64,000 nt of DNA from Heterocephalus glaber (GCF_000247695.1 NW_004624784.1:14878830-14942829); one strand, 5' to 3'. Numbered from the stretch's first letter, positions 11,166-21,794 are shown. The notes: generated by a model from the sequence alone, not told the origin. A program made the numbers and translations.

Positions 11166-12224
11166 GGTTTCTCAGCCCCAGACAGCCACCCTGAAGCCTA
11201 TGAGGCTGGCCTGCCCTTCCAGCAGGCCCTGGCTGGGACTCCAGCCTCCCTACAGGCTTGCTGGGCTTTCTGCTTCCCACCTTGGCCCCTGCAGGGCTGG
11301 CAGCCAGATGCAGTCCCAGCCTCTCAGTCCTAGCTGCCCATGTGAGGGTTTGCCTCAGCCACAGCTAAGTGTGTGACACAGTGAGCAACTCACCACTGAG
11401 CCCATGAGCACCTGCTGGGACAGGTGACACCCCCACGGCCACCCCAGGCCTTGTGTACACACAGCCCCACCCAGTCATGTCACTACAGGTATAATGGGGG
11501 TTGTTGGAGCTATTGTCCGATTCCCCACAGCCTCCGAGCTGTGCTGCTCCCAGTGGCAGATGTGTGGCGTTTGGGACACAACCCCGTGTCCGGGTTGACT
11601 GGACTAGAGCTGGCACCGGAGCCAAGCTGGTGGACCAAAGTCTGATGTTTAGAATGTCAGAGTCAGGGCCTACGGACAGCCTACGTGCGTTTTTTTTTTT
11701 TGTCTGTTACATGCACACACAGGAGCTGCGCCTGGTCATCTAGAGTCTTGGGGTCTTGCCCAGAAAAGGAAGCCTGTATGCTGGACTTGGCAGAAGAGCG
11801 AGATGGTGAGTTAAAATTCCCAGTGTCTGCTGACTTTCCTTCCTTGATACCAGTCCTCACGAAGGCTGGGCCACAGTCCTGCACTGAGACGTTTCTCATA
11901 TCCTTTTAGTAAGTTGTGCTATTCCTTGGTTTTTGGTAACTGGCAACCTCAGAGTCTCAACACCGTAAGTGGGACAAGCACAGTAATGCAGCAGAGACTC
12001 ACTCCCAAAGGGCCAATGCTAGCCAAGTATCAGAGACTTGCATAGGCAACTGAGAAGTCCCTTGGGAAGTGGGAAGAGGCTCCAGGGGTGCTGTACACAC
12101 CTCCCCTTTGTATGACAGCTGTTGGAGTGCAGCCCAGGAGCTCATGCCTGAGCCTCTGCTTTCCTTCTTGCACTCCACTCTCAGAGTGCCCACGTCCACA
12201 CACCCTCTGCCTCCATACATGGTA
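11166..12224. other. single-copy DNA, no gene seen
   Basis: GC-rich text with a T11 run at 11691. No recognisable exon or repeat. Confidence 0.45.
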
Positions 12225-12320
12225 ACGCACAACATATTCTGAAACCTAAATACAAACCCTGATTCAACCACTGATGAACCGTGTGATCTTAGAAAGTAGC
12301 TTCATCTCCCCAGCCTGGCT
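12225..12320 (+). repeat. MIR SINE fragment
   Basis: Partial sense MIR: 'accctgattcaaccactga', then 'accgtgtgatcttag' in the position of the 'gtgtgaccttgg' core. Confidence 0.6.
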
Positions 12321-13129
12321 CCCCTTGTCCACTGCACGGCCACCCTGATCCCTTTGCACTCTGCAGGGTTCCTTTCACTGTTCCCTCCCTTGGTCCACCT
12401 CTCCCTCCTCCAGCCTGGCCTTTTCCTGCTCAGCTCTTGCCTTCCAACCAGCTCCCTTCTGACTCCATCCACTTCCACTTTCCCACCCCCTTCCCACAGT
12501 GCAGGGCCATCATGGGTGGGGTCATATGGGGTAAGCATGAGGTGTACATGGGGTCTTCGAATGGGATCTTTGACTATGATGCTCAGCCAGCCTCCTCTTT
12601 CAGACAGAGACCTCCCAAGGGCAGACATCCCATACCCATCTTCTTCTCCTAGACCTTTCCACGTGCCTGTGGGGGCCCAGCCCAGAAAGGGTGCCTGGAG
12701 GAGCCCTGTCCTGCTGGCTTGGTCCCTGGCTTCCCACTTCTCTCATCCTCTGACCTCCTGGCAGACAGGACAGCCCAGAGCCTTTGTTCCCGCTTAGCCA
12801 GAGGTATGGGTCCGCCTGCCCCTCAGCCCCAGCAGAGGAAAGGTACATTTCTGGCTGTCTCTTCCCCACTGCCTACCCTCCTTGCTCCTGCACCCTTCTC
12901 TCTGCGGGGGAGGCTGGCACCTCACCTGACCCAACCACCACATCCCCCCTGCAGCTGGCTCCTTCCCTTCTCTCCCACTCCTGGCACAGGCCCGGGACAT
13001 CGTCCTCCCTCCACCACTGCCATCCACAGCCGCTCGCCTCGCCTCTCCCAGGCTTTCTGTTCCCAGCCTGGCTCATCTCCCCCAGGCAGCTGGGAGCAGG
13101 GCGCCTTCGATTTCTCTATTCAGTCTGAG
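12321..13129. other. single-copy C-rich DNA, no gene seen
   Basis: Pyrimidine-rich on the plus strand (especially 12350-12500 and 12860-13060). The long frames in both directions are a consequence of base composition. No domain seen. Confidence 0.45.
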
Positions 13130-13330
13130 GCGTAGCAATTTTCTGCTCTCCCGTAATTAGGGGAATTTTAAGCAAACTCCCCGACGGATGATTACAGCAG
13201 GTTCAATCCCGGCTCCTTTGATCAGGGAAGAATGAGGACGTTGTTGGAATATTCCTCGACCTGCTGGCCAGACAGGAGCCGAAGCCCACTTTCTGGCTCC
13301 CGGGCGCCCCCTAGAGGGCATCGAACGCAC
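13130..13330. promoter_or_regulatory. candidate conserved noncoding element with TCF/LEF-like site
   Basis: Repeat-free block with clustered factor-like motifs: a homeodomain core 'gtaattag' (13153-13160), 'ggatgattacagc', a TCF/LEF-type 'cctttgatc' (13215-13223) and a palindromic 'ggaatattcc' (13246-13255). A strong CTCF-like motif follows at its right edge. Motif matches are by eye; conservation is inferred. Confidence 0.45.
13304..13318 (-). promoter_or_regulatory. CTCF-like motif (minus orientation)
   Basis: The minus strand reads 'ccctctagggggcgc', which contains the CTCF core with the common CTAGGGGGCGC form; the bases upstream (TGCC) also fit. CTCF is an insulator and loop-anchoring zinc-finger protein. 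Binding is not shown. Confidence 0.6.
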
Positions 13331-13524
13331 GGCATCTGAGTGTCCCTGGGTTCAGGAGTCTCCCCACAGAACTCAAATCTGCTTTATTATCACAGGCGTG
13401 GCTTCTCTGGCCTTGGGCTAATAGTGGGCACAGAACTAGGGTTGAGAGTGGTGATGTGGGTGACTTGGGTGTCAACAGCGCCATCTTCTAGGCATCTGTG
13501 AACAGTTGTGGAGGTGAACGCCAC

Positions 13525-13539
13525 GCCCTCTAGGGGACA
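13525..13539 (+). promoter_or_regulatory. weaker CTCF-like motif (plus orientation)
   Basis: The plus strand reads 'gccctctaggggaca', sharing a 12-base GCCCTCTAGGGG with the site at 13304-13318 but with two changes in the GGGGGCGC half. It points away from the first site, giving a divergent pair about 220 bases apart. Confidence 0.35.
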
Positions 13540-13734
13540 CATTCCCACTGTAGCTTAATTGAATGGGGTTTCTCATCTCACGCTTGGCGGCTCGAACTTA
13601 TATCCTGAAAGCTTGAGTGCCTGCCCCTTTCTAAAATGTCAGAGGACGAGACACCCCCTCAGAGATGAAAAGGCCTCTTGTCTACTCAGCCTACTTCCCA
13701 GCCTGCTGTGCCTGCCAACTGTGGTGTGGAATAA

Positions 13735-13930
13735 CAGGAAGACCATGGCCTTTGGAGCAGCCCCTCACAGGGCGAATTCTGCTTCCACTATTTCCCAGCT
13801 GTGTGACCTTGGGTTTGTCAATGAACCTCTCTGAACGTTATATCTATCTTAAAGAATTATTTTGAAGATTAAAGAAGAAATGGAGTACAGCAATTTGGCC
13901 CCTAGTATTTGCTCAGTAAATACCACCACA
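13735..13930 (+). repeat. MIR SINE, nearly full length
   Basis: Clear sense MIR: 'ccatggcctttggagc', 'gtgtgaccttgggtttg', 'tgaacctctctgaacg', 'gaagattaaagaag', 'gtatttgctcagtaaat'. One of the best-preserved MIR copies here. Confidence 0.9.
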
Positions 13931-14034
13931 GTTTTCCCTTTTCTGCCCAATTCACACAGTTCCTCTTAAACACCATCGGACTCCAGGGAAAACCTTATTC
14001 TCCTCTCCCTGTCCCTAAGGGCTGTGTCTCCCAC

Positions 14035-14230
14035 AGAGCTGTGCTGGAGAGCAGACTGGTTATATTAGTAGACTACTAATGTCTCCATCATTCCCGAGCA
14101 GTGTGCCTGGCTTTTCCATAGGTTAGTTAGGCCGTATTTCAGAATAATTATGGCTGTATATTCCTACGCTAATTAAGTGGTTTTAAACTGTCTTCACGGT
14201 GCAGCTCTGTGAAACATAATTAAGCCTCAC
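14035..14230. promoter_or_regulatory. candidate conserved noncoding element with 17-bp palindrome
   Basis: AT-rich, repeat-free block dense in homeodomain cores: 'agaataattatgg', 'gctaattaagtgg' (14168-14180) and 'acataattaagcc' (14214-14226). It holds the hyphenated palindrome 'attagtag'-a-'ctactaat' (14064-14080). Two AATTAAG copies lie about 45 bases apart. Enhancer role is inferred. Confidence 0.45.
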
Positions 14231-14814
14231 TACCGCGTGCCTCTCCCAGCCAGGCAGCCCCTCTCCCAGACCACTCTGGCCACTCCCAGGCACCAGAGAG
14301 GCTGAGCTGGAGCTGTGGGCTTAAAAAGGGTTCATTTTCTTGGGATTGTGTCAGGATTGCTCCCAATGAATAGTACATGAGGTTTTGCACTGTTCCTCCT
14401 TTGTTTTCACAAGGAGAACACACGCTGATGCAGGTTTATCTCCCTCTCTTTGCTGCTCTGTTGAGTGGATATGCATGGATTCCCAGGGGGTACAGCAGGG
14501 CGTGGGAGAGGTGCGCATGCGCACTCAGGCACAAGGGTTGCCTGTGTCAGTCCATCGTGAGCTTGTGGCAGACAGCTGTTGCTCTTCTTTACTAGGGACT
14601 TAGGTCTGACATCAGCCAGCAGGTTCAAAACTACTGACTAGCGAAAACAAACCCACCCCAAGACACCTGTTGGAGGCGGCTGGATCTATCTTGCCATTCC
14701 TGATGGTCTTGTTCTCCACGCACATTGTGAGTGAAGCCGCTCACACCGCATCTTTGCCAGCCCTCCTAGCTGAAGTCACTTCTACCTGAGTCATGCAGGG
14801 GTTGCCGTGGTGGG
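14231..14814. other. single-copy DNA, no gene seen
   Basis: No recognised repeat. Two 72-codon frames (14377-14595 and 14385-14603) overlap in different frames, which argues against either being real. Confidence 0.45.
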
Positions 14815-14965
14815 AAGACTAGTTTGGGGTCTTGGCTGTATCACTTATTGAGAAAGTCATTTGACCTCTTAAGCATCATCTTCCTTACATGGAAAATGAA
14901 AATAATAACCAGTGTCTCATGGCACTGCTGGGAAGATTAAATAAGGTGATAGGATGGTGACAATG
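14815..14965 (+). repeat. MIR SINE
   Basis: Sense MIR: 'agaaagtcatttgacctc', 'cttacatggaaaatgaaa', 'gggaagattaaataagg' in the expected order. Confidence 0.8.
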
Positions 14966-16321
14966 ACCTCCTGTGAGAAGGTGGCGAATTGCACCTGCTC
15001 TCCCATCTGTGGGGATGGATTCCCATGGAAAGAATCACACCCCTTTCTGGGAGTCCACTCTATGTTTGATGCTTGTGGGCCAATGTGTTGCATAGTTCAT
15101 GAGGCCACAGAGTCCTTGGAGGTCAGAACCCCGGCCCTCACTCCAATAGCACCAACATTCACCACTCTGTTCTTCTTAAGCAGGGAACCCCAAACCCCTC
15201 TCACCTCCTCCACTGCAGAACTTGGAGAGGCCACCACGGCCTGTGCCAGTGGGAGGATAGACACACAGATGTTGGGAAAAGATATTTGGGATATCATTCC
15301 AGAAGCCTGGACTCAAGGCTTGTGGTCCTTGGACCTCGTGCCTTTCTGGCTTCCCTCACCCTGCTCCCTACAGTCCTGCCTCCCCAACTTTCTGGGGACC
15401 AGCAGCCAGGCAGCAAAGTAGAAAGAGGGTGAACCTCTCTTGTGCTTTCTTTTTTCAGAGAGATGGTCCCAGGCATTTTGAATAAAGCACTGATCAAGTA
15501 AGGACAGGTACAATACAACGACATCTGTGGAAGCTAGGGAGACACTCTGCTGTCCTCTGCAACAGGACAGGCAACTGGGGGAGTGGGAAAGAAGCAGCAC
15601 TTATTTCACTTGGTTGTCACACACAGCCACCAGCTCCTCTGACAAGAGAACACTAAGTGAAGGTGCAGATAAACTGCACCAGGAAATTGACAGCCCTGGA
15701 GGAGGCCCGGGGCTCCTGTTGTGCTCCAGCCTGTGGGTTATGGCTCTGTTAGGCTCTATTGGAACAGGGAGGGAGGCAAATGTGTGGTCCATACACATAG
15801 GGAATGAGACACATTACCCTGTCTGGGCCAGCAGGGGAGAGGTGCTCAGAGGTGGACTCAGATTAATTGACATGGAGAAGAGATGCCTTATTCCTGGAGA
15901 AGATGCAGCTCAGATCCCTCTTTGCATTGAGGGAAGTGAGAGGACAGAGCAGGGGGCAGAGGCTCAGCCGCAGGAGCCTTGAGCAAGCTGGCTGTAGTGC
16001 ACAGGTAGCCACACAGTGCCCACACAGCTCTGGCAGCAAGAACAAAACCTGTGGAAGATCTCAGCTGAGAGGAGAATCACTGCCACAGGAGGGGCTGGGC
16101 AAAGGTTGGGGAGCACCAGAACACGGACAGTGACCCCAGGCTATTGAGAGGGACAGTACTGCAGGGAAACACCCAGGACCATGGTGACCCAGGTGACAGA
16201 AATAGCTTCCCTTGTGTGTGGTCCATGCACTTGCCTCTTGGGCACAGGAAGGGGTGCAGGATGAGCAATCAGGCACTTACACATGGCCATGTATGTTCAC
16301 ACATCTGTGCATACACACCCA
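14966..16321. other. single-copy DNA, no gene seen
   Basis: No repeat recognised. The 155-codon (14954-15421) and 151-codon (15527-15982) frames have no domain and no supporting context. Confidence 0.45.
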
Positions 16322-16690
16322 GGGTTATGGAATGTATGTTTGTGTACCACTAAAACCAACATGTTGAAGCCTCAACGTGCAGTGTGATGGTGTTTGGGGT
16401 GGGGCCTTTGGGAGGTGATTAGGCTTACATGAGGTCATGAGGGTGGGGCCCTCATGATAGAATTAGTGTCCTTATAAGAACAGACACCAGCTTGTGCCCT
16501 TTCTCCTCTTTGTCCTTGCCCATACAGGAGAAAAGTCCACGTGAGCTCACAGCAAGAAGGCAGCTGTCTGCAAGCCAGGAAGAGGCCCTCACTGCCAGAG
16601 CCCCACCATGCCAGGACCTCATCTAGATGTCCAGCCCCACCCCCCCCCGCCCCCCAACTGTTGTTTAAAGCCCCCGGGGGGAACAAGCTG
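16322..16690 (+). mobile_element. MLT1-type MaLR solo LTR
   Basis: Old LTR retrotransposon remnant. Landmarks in order: 'gaatgtatgtttgtgtacc', 'ggggcctttgggaggtg', 'gaggtcatgagggtggg', 'gtccttataagaacag', 'cagcaagaaggcagctg', and the end 'ctgttgtttaaagcc'. The part before the end is damaged by a C/G-rich run (16640-16655). Noncoding. Confidence 0.75.
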
Positions 16691-17029
16691 GGTGTGTTGA
16701 GCTAGGCTCTGGTTGTGACCTCTCACTCTGGCAGTGCCCAGGAACTGGGTGACTGACGGATCTGGGGCTGGAGGGCCATGGAACTGGGGGCTCAGCATGG
16801 GGAGGGGCCCTGTTTGACTTTGTGTGTATTGAGCTTGTGGAATTGGGGTGGGGGGAACCAGATCATGGCCAAAAGGCCCCTGTGGGTTGGGATGAGCTCA
16901 TGATTTTTCCCTAGTGTCCTAATGGAAGGTGGCCCCTGGGACTGCCCTCCTCATTGCTCTGGACAGAGAGAGGCCCAGCACCCCCGCCCTGCAGTGGACA
17001 CACTGGCCACTAGTCTTCTTGGAACACAG

Positions 17030-17240
17030 GGCTCTGGAGCCACAATCTGGAGGCTCAGGCCCAGACTCCACTGCACTCTGCCCATGCCGCTTCAGCTCCC
17101 TGGCCCTCAAGTTCCTTCTGTGTGAAGTGAGCATAACAATAATGTCTATATGATATGGCTGTTGAATAAATTAAATAAAACCTCACATATAAGTTACTCA
17201 GCAAAGAGCCCAGCACACGATAGGCCCTGAAGACACATTA
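17030..17240 (+). repeat. MIR SINE
   Basis: Sense MIR: 'ctctggagccacaatctg', 'ctccctggccctcaag', 'taacaataatgtctata', 'gagcccagcacacgatag'. Confidence 0.7.
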
Positions 17241-17369
17241 GTGGGGACTCCTCCCGTTGCTTTTCATCCCTCTCTTTTGTGACTACAGCATAGCCCAACT
17301 GGTCCTAGCTGGTTCCAAGTATGATAAACGCTGTGCATAAGGAAGTGAGAAGATAGACGTGTGACTGGC

Positions 17370-17950
17370 CACTGACTGTTTTAGATAGAGTGGGCAGGGA
17401 TGGTCCCTGTGAGGAGGTTGAATCATCTGAACTGAGGGGGTTTTGGTTTTGATTTTTTATACTGGAGATTGAACCCAGGGCCTTCATGTTGAGCTACATT
17501 CCTAGCCCCACCCCACCTCATTTTTTGTGCATGACAGTGTAGTAATAAATTAGATTGCCCAGACTGGGCTTGAACTTGTGGTTCTCCTGCCTCAGCCTGC
17601 CACAGTGCTGGGATTACAAGCGTGCACCATCACATCCAGCTTGAACTGAAATTTGAATGCTGAGAAAGATTCGGCAGTGAAAACACTGGCAGAGGTGGGA
17701 AGGTGGAGCTGTAGAAGGGCATTTCAGTGTGGGGAACAGCAAGCAGAACAACCCTAAGAAGGGAGTCAGCTCAGCAGCTTCAAAGTCTGGGGAGAGGCCC
17801 CGTGTGACTGGGGCATAATAAATGAGGAAGAGTGGAGAGTGGGCTGGAGGCGTATTCAGGGGCTCAGGGCAGGGCCTGACAGAGCAGAGAAGGAAAGGCT
17901 GCTTCTGAGTAAGGGGACCAGGGAATGGCCCTTGGAATCGAGATTCTGGG
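17370..17950 (-). repeat. L2 LINE fragment, antisense, split by a SINE
   Basis: Antisense L2 in two pieces (17370-17435 and 17642-17950). Landmarks: 'gatggtccctgtgagg', 'gaactgaaatttgaatg', 'agggcatttcagtgtgg', 'gggctggaggcgtattc'. Confidence 0.6.
17436..17641 (-). repeat. B1-ID composite SINE, antisense
   Basis: The ID half (17440-17510, 'actggagattgaaccc' in antisense) precedes the B1 half ('cacagtgctgggattac', 'catcacatccagc'). The 8-base repeat 'tgaactga' flanks it at 17428-17435 and 17642-17649. It is a likely target-site duplication within the L2, so the whole composite moved as one unit. Confidence 0.85.
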
Positions 17951-18094
17951 AATGTCTTTCCCGGGCTTCTTGCCTTCCTCAGCTCTGGGGGACATCCAGG
18001 CAATGAAATCTGATATTCCATGGAACAATGGAGGATACGGAAGGATCTAAGAACTCTCCTAGGGACACAGAAAAAGAATAGGAGAAAAAAATAT

Positions 18095-18300
18095 ATGAAG
18101 TTGAGTGTGGAGGCACACACCTGTAATCCCAGCACTCTGGGAGGTGGAGGCAGGAGAATCACAAGTCCGAGCCCAGCCTGGGCAATTTAGCAAATTAGCA
18201 AGACCCTCTCTCCAAAAAGATTACATTAAATTAAATTGGGATGGGTGTTTAGCTCAGTGCAAAGGCCCTGGGCTCAGTAATGAAACCTGGTAATGAAAAG
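18095..18300 (+). repeat. B1-ID composite SINE
   Basis: Sense copy: 'tgtaatcccagcactctgg', 'gcccagcctgggcaattta', an AT-rich linker, then an ID half ('gggtgtttagctcagtg') with a degraded B box. The region 'caaattagcaagaccc' is typical of the composite family rather than murid B1. Confidence 0.85.
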
Positions 18301-18529
18301 AAAATAAGAGATTTTGAGGACAGGAAATAGTATACTAATAAATAGGTACATGTATATCTACTATATGTTTCTGAAGATGAAATACATAGAAGGGAAATAC
18401 ATTTGAAAAAAGAAAAAGACTTTAGATTTTCCATTAAGTAAACATGTAAGTCCTCAGACAGAATGGGTGCTGAATAAGACAAAGGTGAGTGGGGGGAAAA
18501 CATATTAGAGTGAAAGTTTAATCTTTTGT
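18301..18529. other. AT-rich DNA, unidentified
   Basis: Looks like old repeat sequence, but I cannot name it. No coding signal. Confidence 0.4.
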
Positions 18530-19551
18530 GCTACAAAATTTTTAGATCAATTTTAGGCTTATAGCAAAAATGAAGAGGAAGTTCAGAGATTTTTCCACCC
18601 ACTCACTCCCACCTTTCAGCTTCCCCACAGCTAAGAGTCCACACCAGACTAGTCCTCTTTTACAATGGATCATCCAGTGTCCTTAAAATTCACTCCTGGT
18701 GTTATACAGTTATGGGTTTTCACAAATGTATGACATATAGCTAGCATTATAACATCACACAGAATAATTTCACTGCCCTAATTATCCTCTGCCTATTTAT
18801 CCCTTCTCACCCCTCCCTTCTGAAATCACTGATCTTCTGTCTCCATGGTTTTGCCTTTTCCCAGAGTTGGAACCATCAGCCTTTCAGAATGGCTTCTTTC
18901 ACTTGACGATGTGCTTTTAAGATTCCTCCACATCTTTTCATGGCTTGATAGATCATTTCTTTTTAGCATTAAATAATAATCTATTATCTGAATGTACCAT
19001 AGTTTATTTGCCCATTCATCTATGGAAGGGCATCTTGGATCCTTCCAACTTTTGGCAATGGTGACTAAAACTGCTGTAAACATTTGTATGCAATGTTTAG
19101 TGTTAACACTAATTAATACTTTTAGTGTTAACACAATTTTTCAACACTGGGTAAACACCAAGGAGTGGGATTGTGGACTATATGATAAGAGCATGTTTAG
19201 TTCTGTAAGAAACTGTCAAACCGTCTTCCAAAGTAGCTGTAGCATTTTGCATTTCCACCAGCAATGAGTAAGAGGTCTTGTTATGACATATCCTTGCCAG
19301 CATTTGATAGTATCAGTGTTTTGGATTTTGGCTGTTGCCACTGATATGTAGTGATATCTCATTGCTGTTTTAATTTTCAACTCCTTCATGACATAGGAGG
19401 TGGAGCATCTTGTAATACATTTATTTCTCATCTGTATATCTTCTTTGGTGAGGTGTCTGTTCATGTCTTTTGTTCATTTTTAAGTGGTTTGTTTTCTTAT
19501 TATTGAATTTTTGGAGTTCATTGCATATTTTGGGTAATAGTTTTTTATCAG

Positions 19552-19941
19552 TGTTATGGTTTATATCTAGATGTCCCCTCAATGCCTCATGCACGTGTAA
19601 GTGGAGCTTTTGGGAGGTGACTGGATCATGGGTGTGTGACACTCATCACTGGATTAGTCCACTGATGGATTTATAGCTAGGTGTGATGTTGCATGGTGAA
19701 GAAGCCTAGTGGGAAGAAGTGGGTTGCTGTGGGCATGCATATATATATAAAATCTCCTCTTCCCTTGATCCTGCTGTGCTTCCCACTGCCACACCATGAG
19801 CTGTTTCTCCTCTGCCAGGCCCCTCTGCCATGCTGCCTTGCCTTGGAGTCAGCTGACTACAAACTGAAACCTCTACAAACTATGAACTAAAATAAACCTG
19901 TCCTCCTTTAGGTTGTGGGTGTTGAGTGTTTTGTCCTGGCA
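19552..19941 (+). mobile_element. MaLR solo LTR (MT/ORR1-like)
   Basis: A 390-base LTR starting 'tgttatggtttatatc' and ending 'cctggca' (TG...CA). Flanks 'atcag' (19547-19551) and 'atgag' (19942-19946) fit a 5-base target-site duplication with one change. The interior has 'tggatttatagctaggtg', 'ctgaaacctctacaaac' and 'taaaataaacctg' (polyadenylation signal AATAAA). A related copy lies at 36490-36855. Confidence 0.8.
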
Positions 19942-20034
19942 ATGAGATATGTCTTTTACAAATATTTTCTCCCGGTCTGTGGCCTGTTTCTCATTCTCTT
20001 GACAACTATTGTTTGCTGCACCATAACACAGCAG

Positions 20035-20092
20035 AAGGAGAGAGAGAAAGAGAGAGAGAGGAGAGAGAGAGAGAGAGGGAGAGAAAGAGACT
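20035..20092. repeat. (GA)n-rich purine tract
   Basis: Near-pure GA repeat with occasional AAAG and GGAG. About 60 bases of LTR-tail-like DNA follow before the L1 resumes at 'gagtttatcaattacc', so the tract belongs to an insertion rather than to the L1. Confidence 0.9.
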
Positions 20093-20216
20093 GACTAGGT
20101 ATTAGGTTTCCAGCACATAAAATTTGGGGGACATATTCAAACTGTACCATTGAGTTTATCAATTACCTTTTTTAATGGATTGTGCCTTTGGTGTTGTGTT
20201 TAAAATGTCATCATCA

Positions 20217-20335
20217 AGCTGGATGTAGCATACTGGGAGGCTGAGACAGGAAAATAGAAAGCTCTGGCTAGCCTGGGCAACTTCTCACCTTAGTGACTTA
20301 GCAAGACCCTGTTTAAAAAAAAGAAAAGAAGAAAG
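20217..20335 (+). repeat. B1-like SINE, partial
   Basis: Shortened B1: 'aagctggatgtagc' runs straight into 'actgggaggctgagac', so the 'cctgtaatcccag' part is deleted. Then 'ctagcctgggcaac', 'gacttagcaagaccctg' and an A-rich tail. Confidence 0.75.
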
Positions 20336-20625
20336 AACATATCTCTCCATCTATTTATTTCCCTGATTTCTTTCATCAAAGTTTTATAGTATTCTTCATA
20401 ATTTTTACATATATTTTGATAGATTTATGCCTAAGTATTTAATTTTGGGAATGCTAATGTAAATGATATTTTTTTTTGTTTCAATTTCCACTTGTTCATT
20501 GCTGGAATCAAAGCAAGGTTTAGGAGGATCAAAAGCAAAAAGAGAAAGTTTCCATAGAAGAAAAAAAAGAGATCATCTGCAAATAAGAAGTATCAAAGTG
20601 ATACTGGACTCCCCTCCTCACTCTT

Positions 20626-20704
20626 TTCTTTCTTGTAGGGATCAAATCCAGGACCTCTTGCATGCAAGGCAAATACTCTACTGCTGGGCTACAACCACAG
20701 CCCA
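20626..20704 (-). repeat. ID-type SINE, antisense
   Basis: Minus strand: 'gggctgtggttgtagccc', 'gcatgcaagagg', B-box-like 'ggatttgatcc'. The first 40 bases are well preserved. Confidence 0.85.
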
Positions 20705-20892
20705 ATATTAGAAAGTATACCAATATAAGCCATCAGTTTAAAGTAGCAGTCAACAGTAAATATTTCAGGCTTTGTGAGTTGGTGGTGCCTGTCTCAACTA
20801 GCTCAACTTGGCCAGTGTTGTGTGAAAACAGCCGTAGACAATATGTAAATAAGTAGGTGTGGCTCTTTCCATTTAATATCTTTGTTAAAATT

Positions 20893-20975
20893 TGGTGAGG
20901 TGGTTCTGCTGCCTGCCTCGCAAGCACAAGGTCCCAAGTTCAATCCCTGGTACCAAAAAAAAAAAAAAAAAAAGA
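20893..20975 (+). repeat. ID-type SINE, 'ctgcctgcc' subtype
   Basis: ID copy with 'ggtggttctgctgcctgcc', 'caagttcaatccctgg' and an A20 tail. The tRNA-like head is missing. The same subtype recurs at 21676. Confidence 0.8.
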
Positions 20976-21404
20976 TTTGGTGTGTACTCTACATTTTGCC
21001 AACTCTGATAAAAGTAATAAAGGAGAAAAGTTATAGTGTCTTTTAAATGTATGCAAAAAGCTTCTGATAAAGTTCAGCACCAATAAAAACATTCAAGGAC
21101 TCAGGAGTTTTCTTAATTTGGTAAAGACTAGCTAACAAACTCTGCAGCAAATGCCACACTTCAAGAAGAAACTTTTGATGTACTATGATTAAGGTGGGGG
21201 AGAAAGAAGATAATACTCACTGTTACTGTATACCGTTCAACAGACTACTGAAGGTCCTGACCAAAGCAATGGTAGGAAAAAGAAATTAAAAATATAATAT
21301 TGGAAAATCAGACATAAAATAGTCACTTGCAGATGATATAATAATTAGTGAGAAAACCCAAAAGAGTCAACAAACATTTAAGCCTGTTAAGAGAGTTTAA
21401 ACTC

Positions 21405-21600
21405 AATTTGGTGGTCCATGTCTTTAATCCTAAAATTTTGAGAGGCTGAGGCAAGAGGATTGCAAGTTCAAGCCCAGCCTGGGCAATTTAGCAAGACCTT
21501 GTCTTAAAAGAAAAAATTAAAAAAGATTTGGGGATGTAGCTCAGTGTGAAGATCCTGGGTTCAATCCTTAGAACTTCAAAATAAATAAGTAAATGAATAA
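21405..21600 (+). repeat. B1-ID composite SINE
   Basis: Sense B1 half ('ttgagaggctgaggc', 'agcccagcctgggcaattt', 'gcaagaccttgtctt'), A-rich linker, then an ID half ('gggatgtagctcagtg', 'gggttcaatcctta') and an 'ataaataagtaaatg' tail. Confidence 0.88.
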
Positions 21601-21675
21601 AAATTTAAAAGAGAGTTTAAGGAAGTTGTTGGATTCTAGATTAACAAAGAAATTTGAATACAAAAATTTAATATT

Positions 21676-21757
21676 GGGCCGGGGATTTAGCTCAGTGGTT
21701 TCGCTGCCTGCCATGCAAGCACAAGGACCTGAGTTCAATCCCCAGTACCAAAAAAAT
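21676..21757 (+). repeat. ID-type SINE, 'ctgcctgcc' subtype
   Basis: 'ggggatttagctcagtgg' then 'ttcgctgcctgcc', 'gagttcaatcccc', 'agtacc' and an A7 tail. The text 'atttaatatt' occurs on both sides (21666-21675 and after the tail), a likely target-site duplication in the host L1. Confidence 0.9.
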
Positions 21758-21794
21758 TTAATATTATTGATAATATTCAAAGGACAAGTCTAGT

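Larger units (their letters stand above)
18530..20510 (-). mobile_element. old L1 LINE, antisense, interrupted three times
   Basis: Antisense L1 3' UTR and ORF2 text: 'ttcacttgacgatgtgc', 'gcccattcatctatgg', 'agtgggattgtggac', 'catttccaccagcaatg', 'tatcttctttggtgagg', 'aaatattttctccc', 'gtttatcaattacc', 'tttcatcaaagttttatag'. It is cut by a MaLR LTR (19552-19941), a GA-rich tract with LTR-like DNA (about 20030-20150) and a B1-like SINE (20217-20335). Alignment resumes after each cut. All reading frames are broken. Confidence 0.85.
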
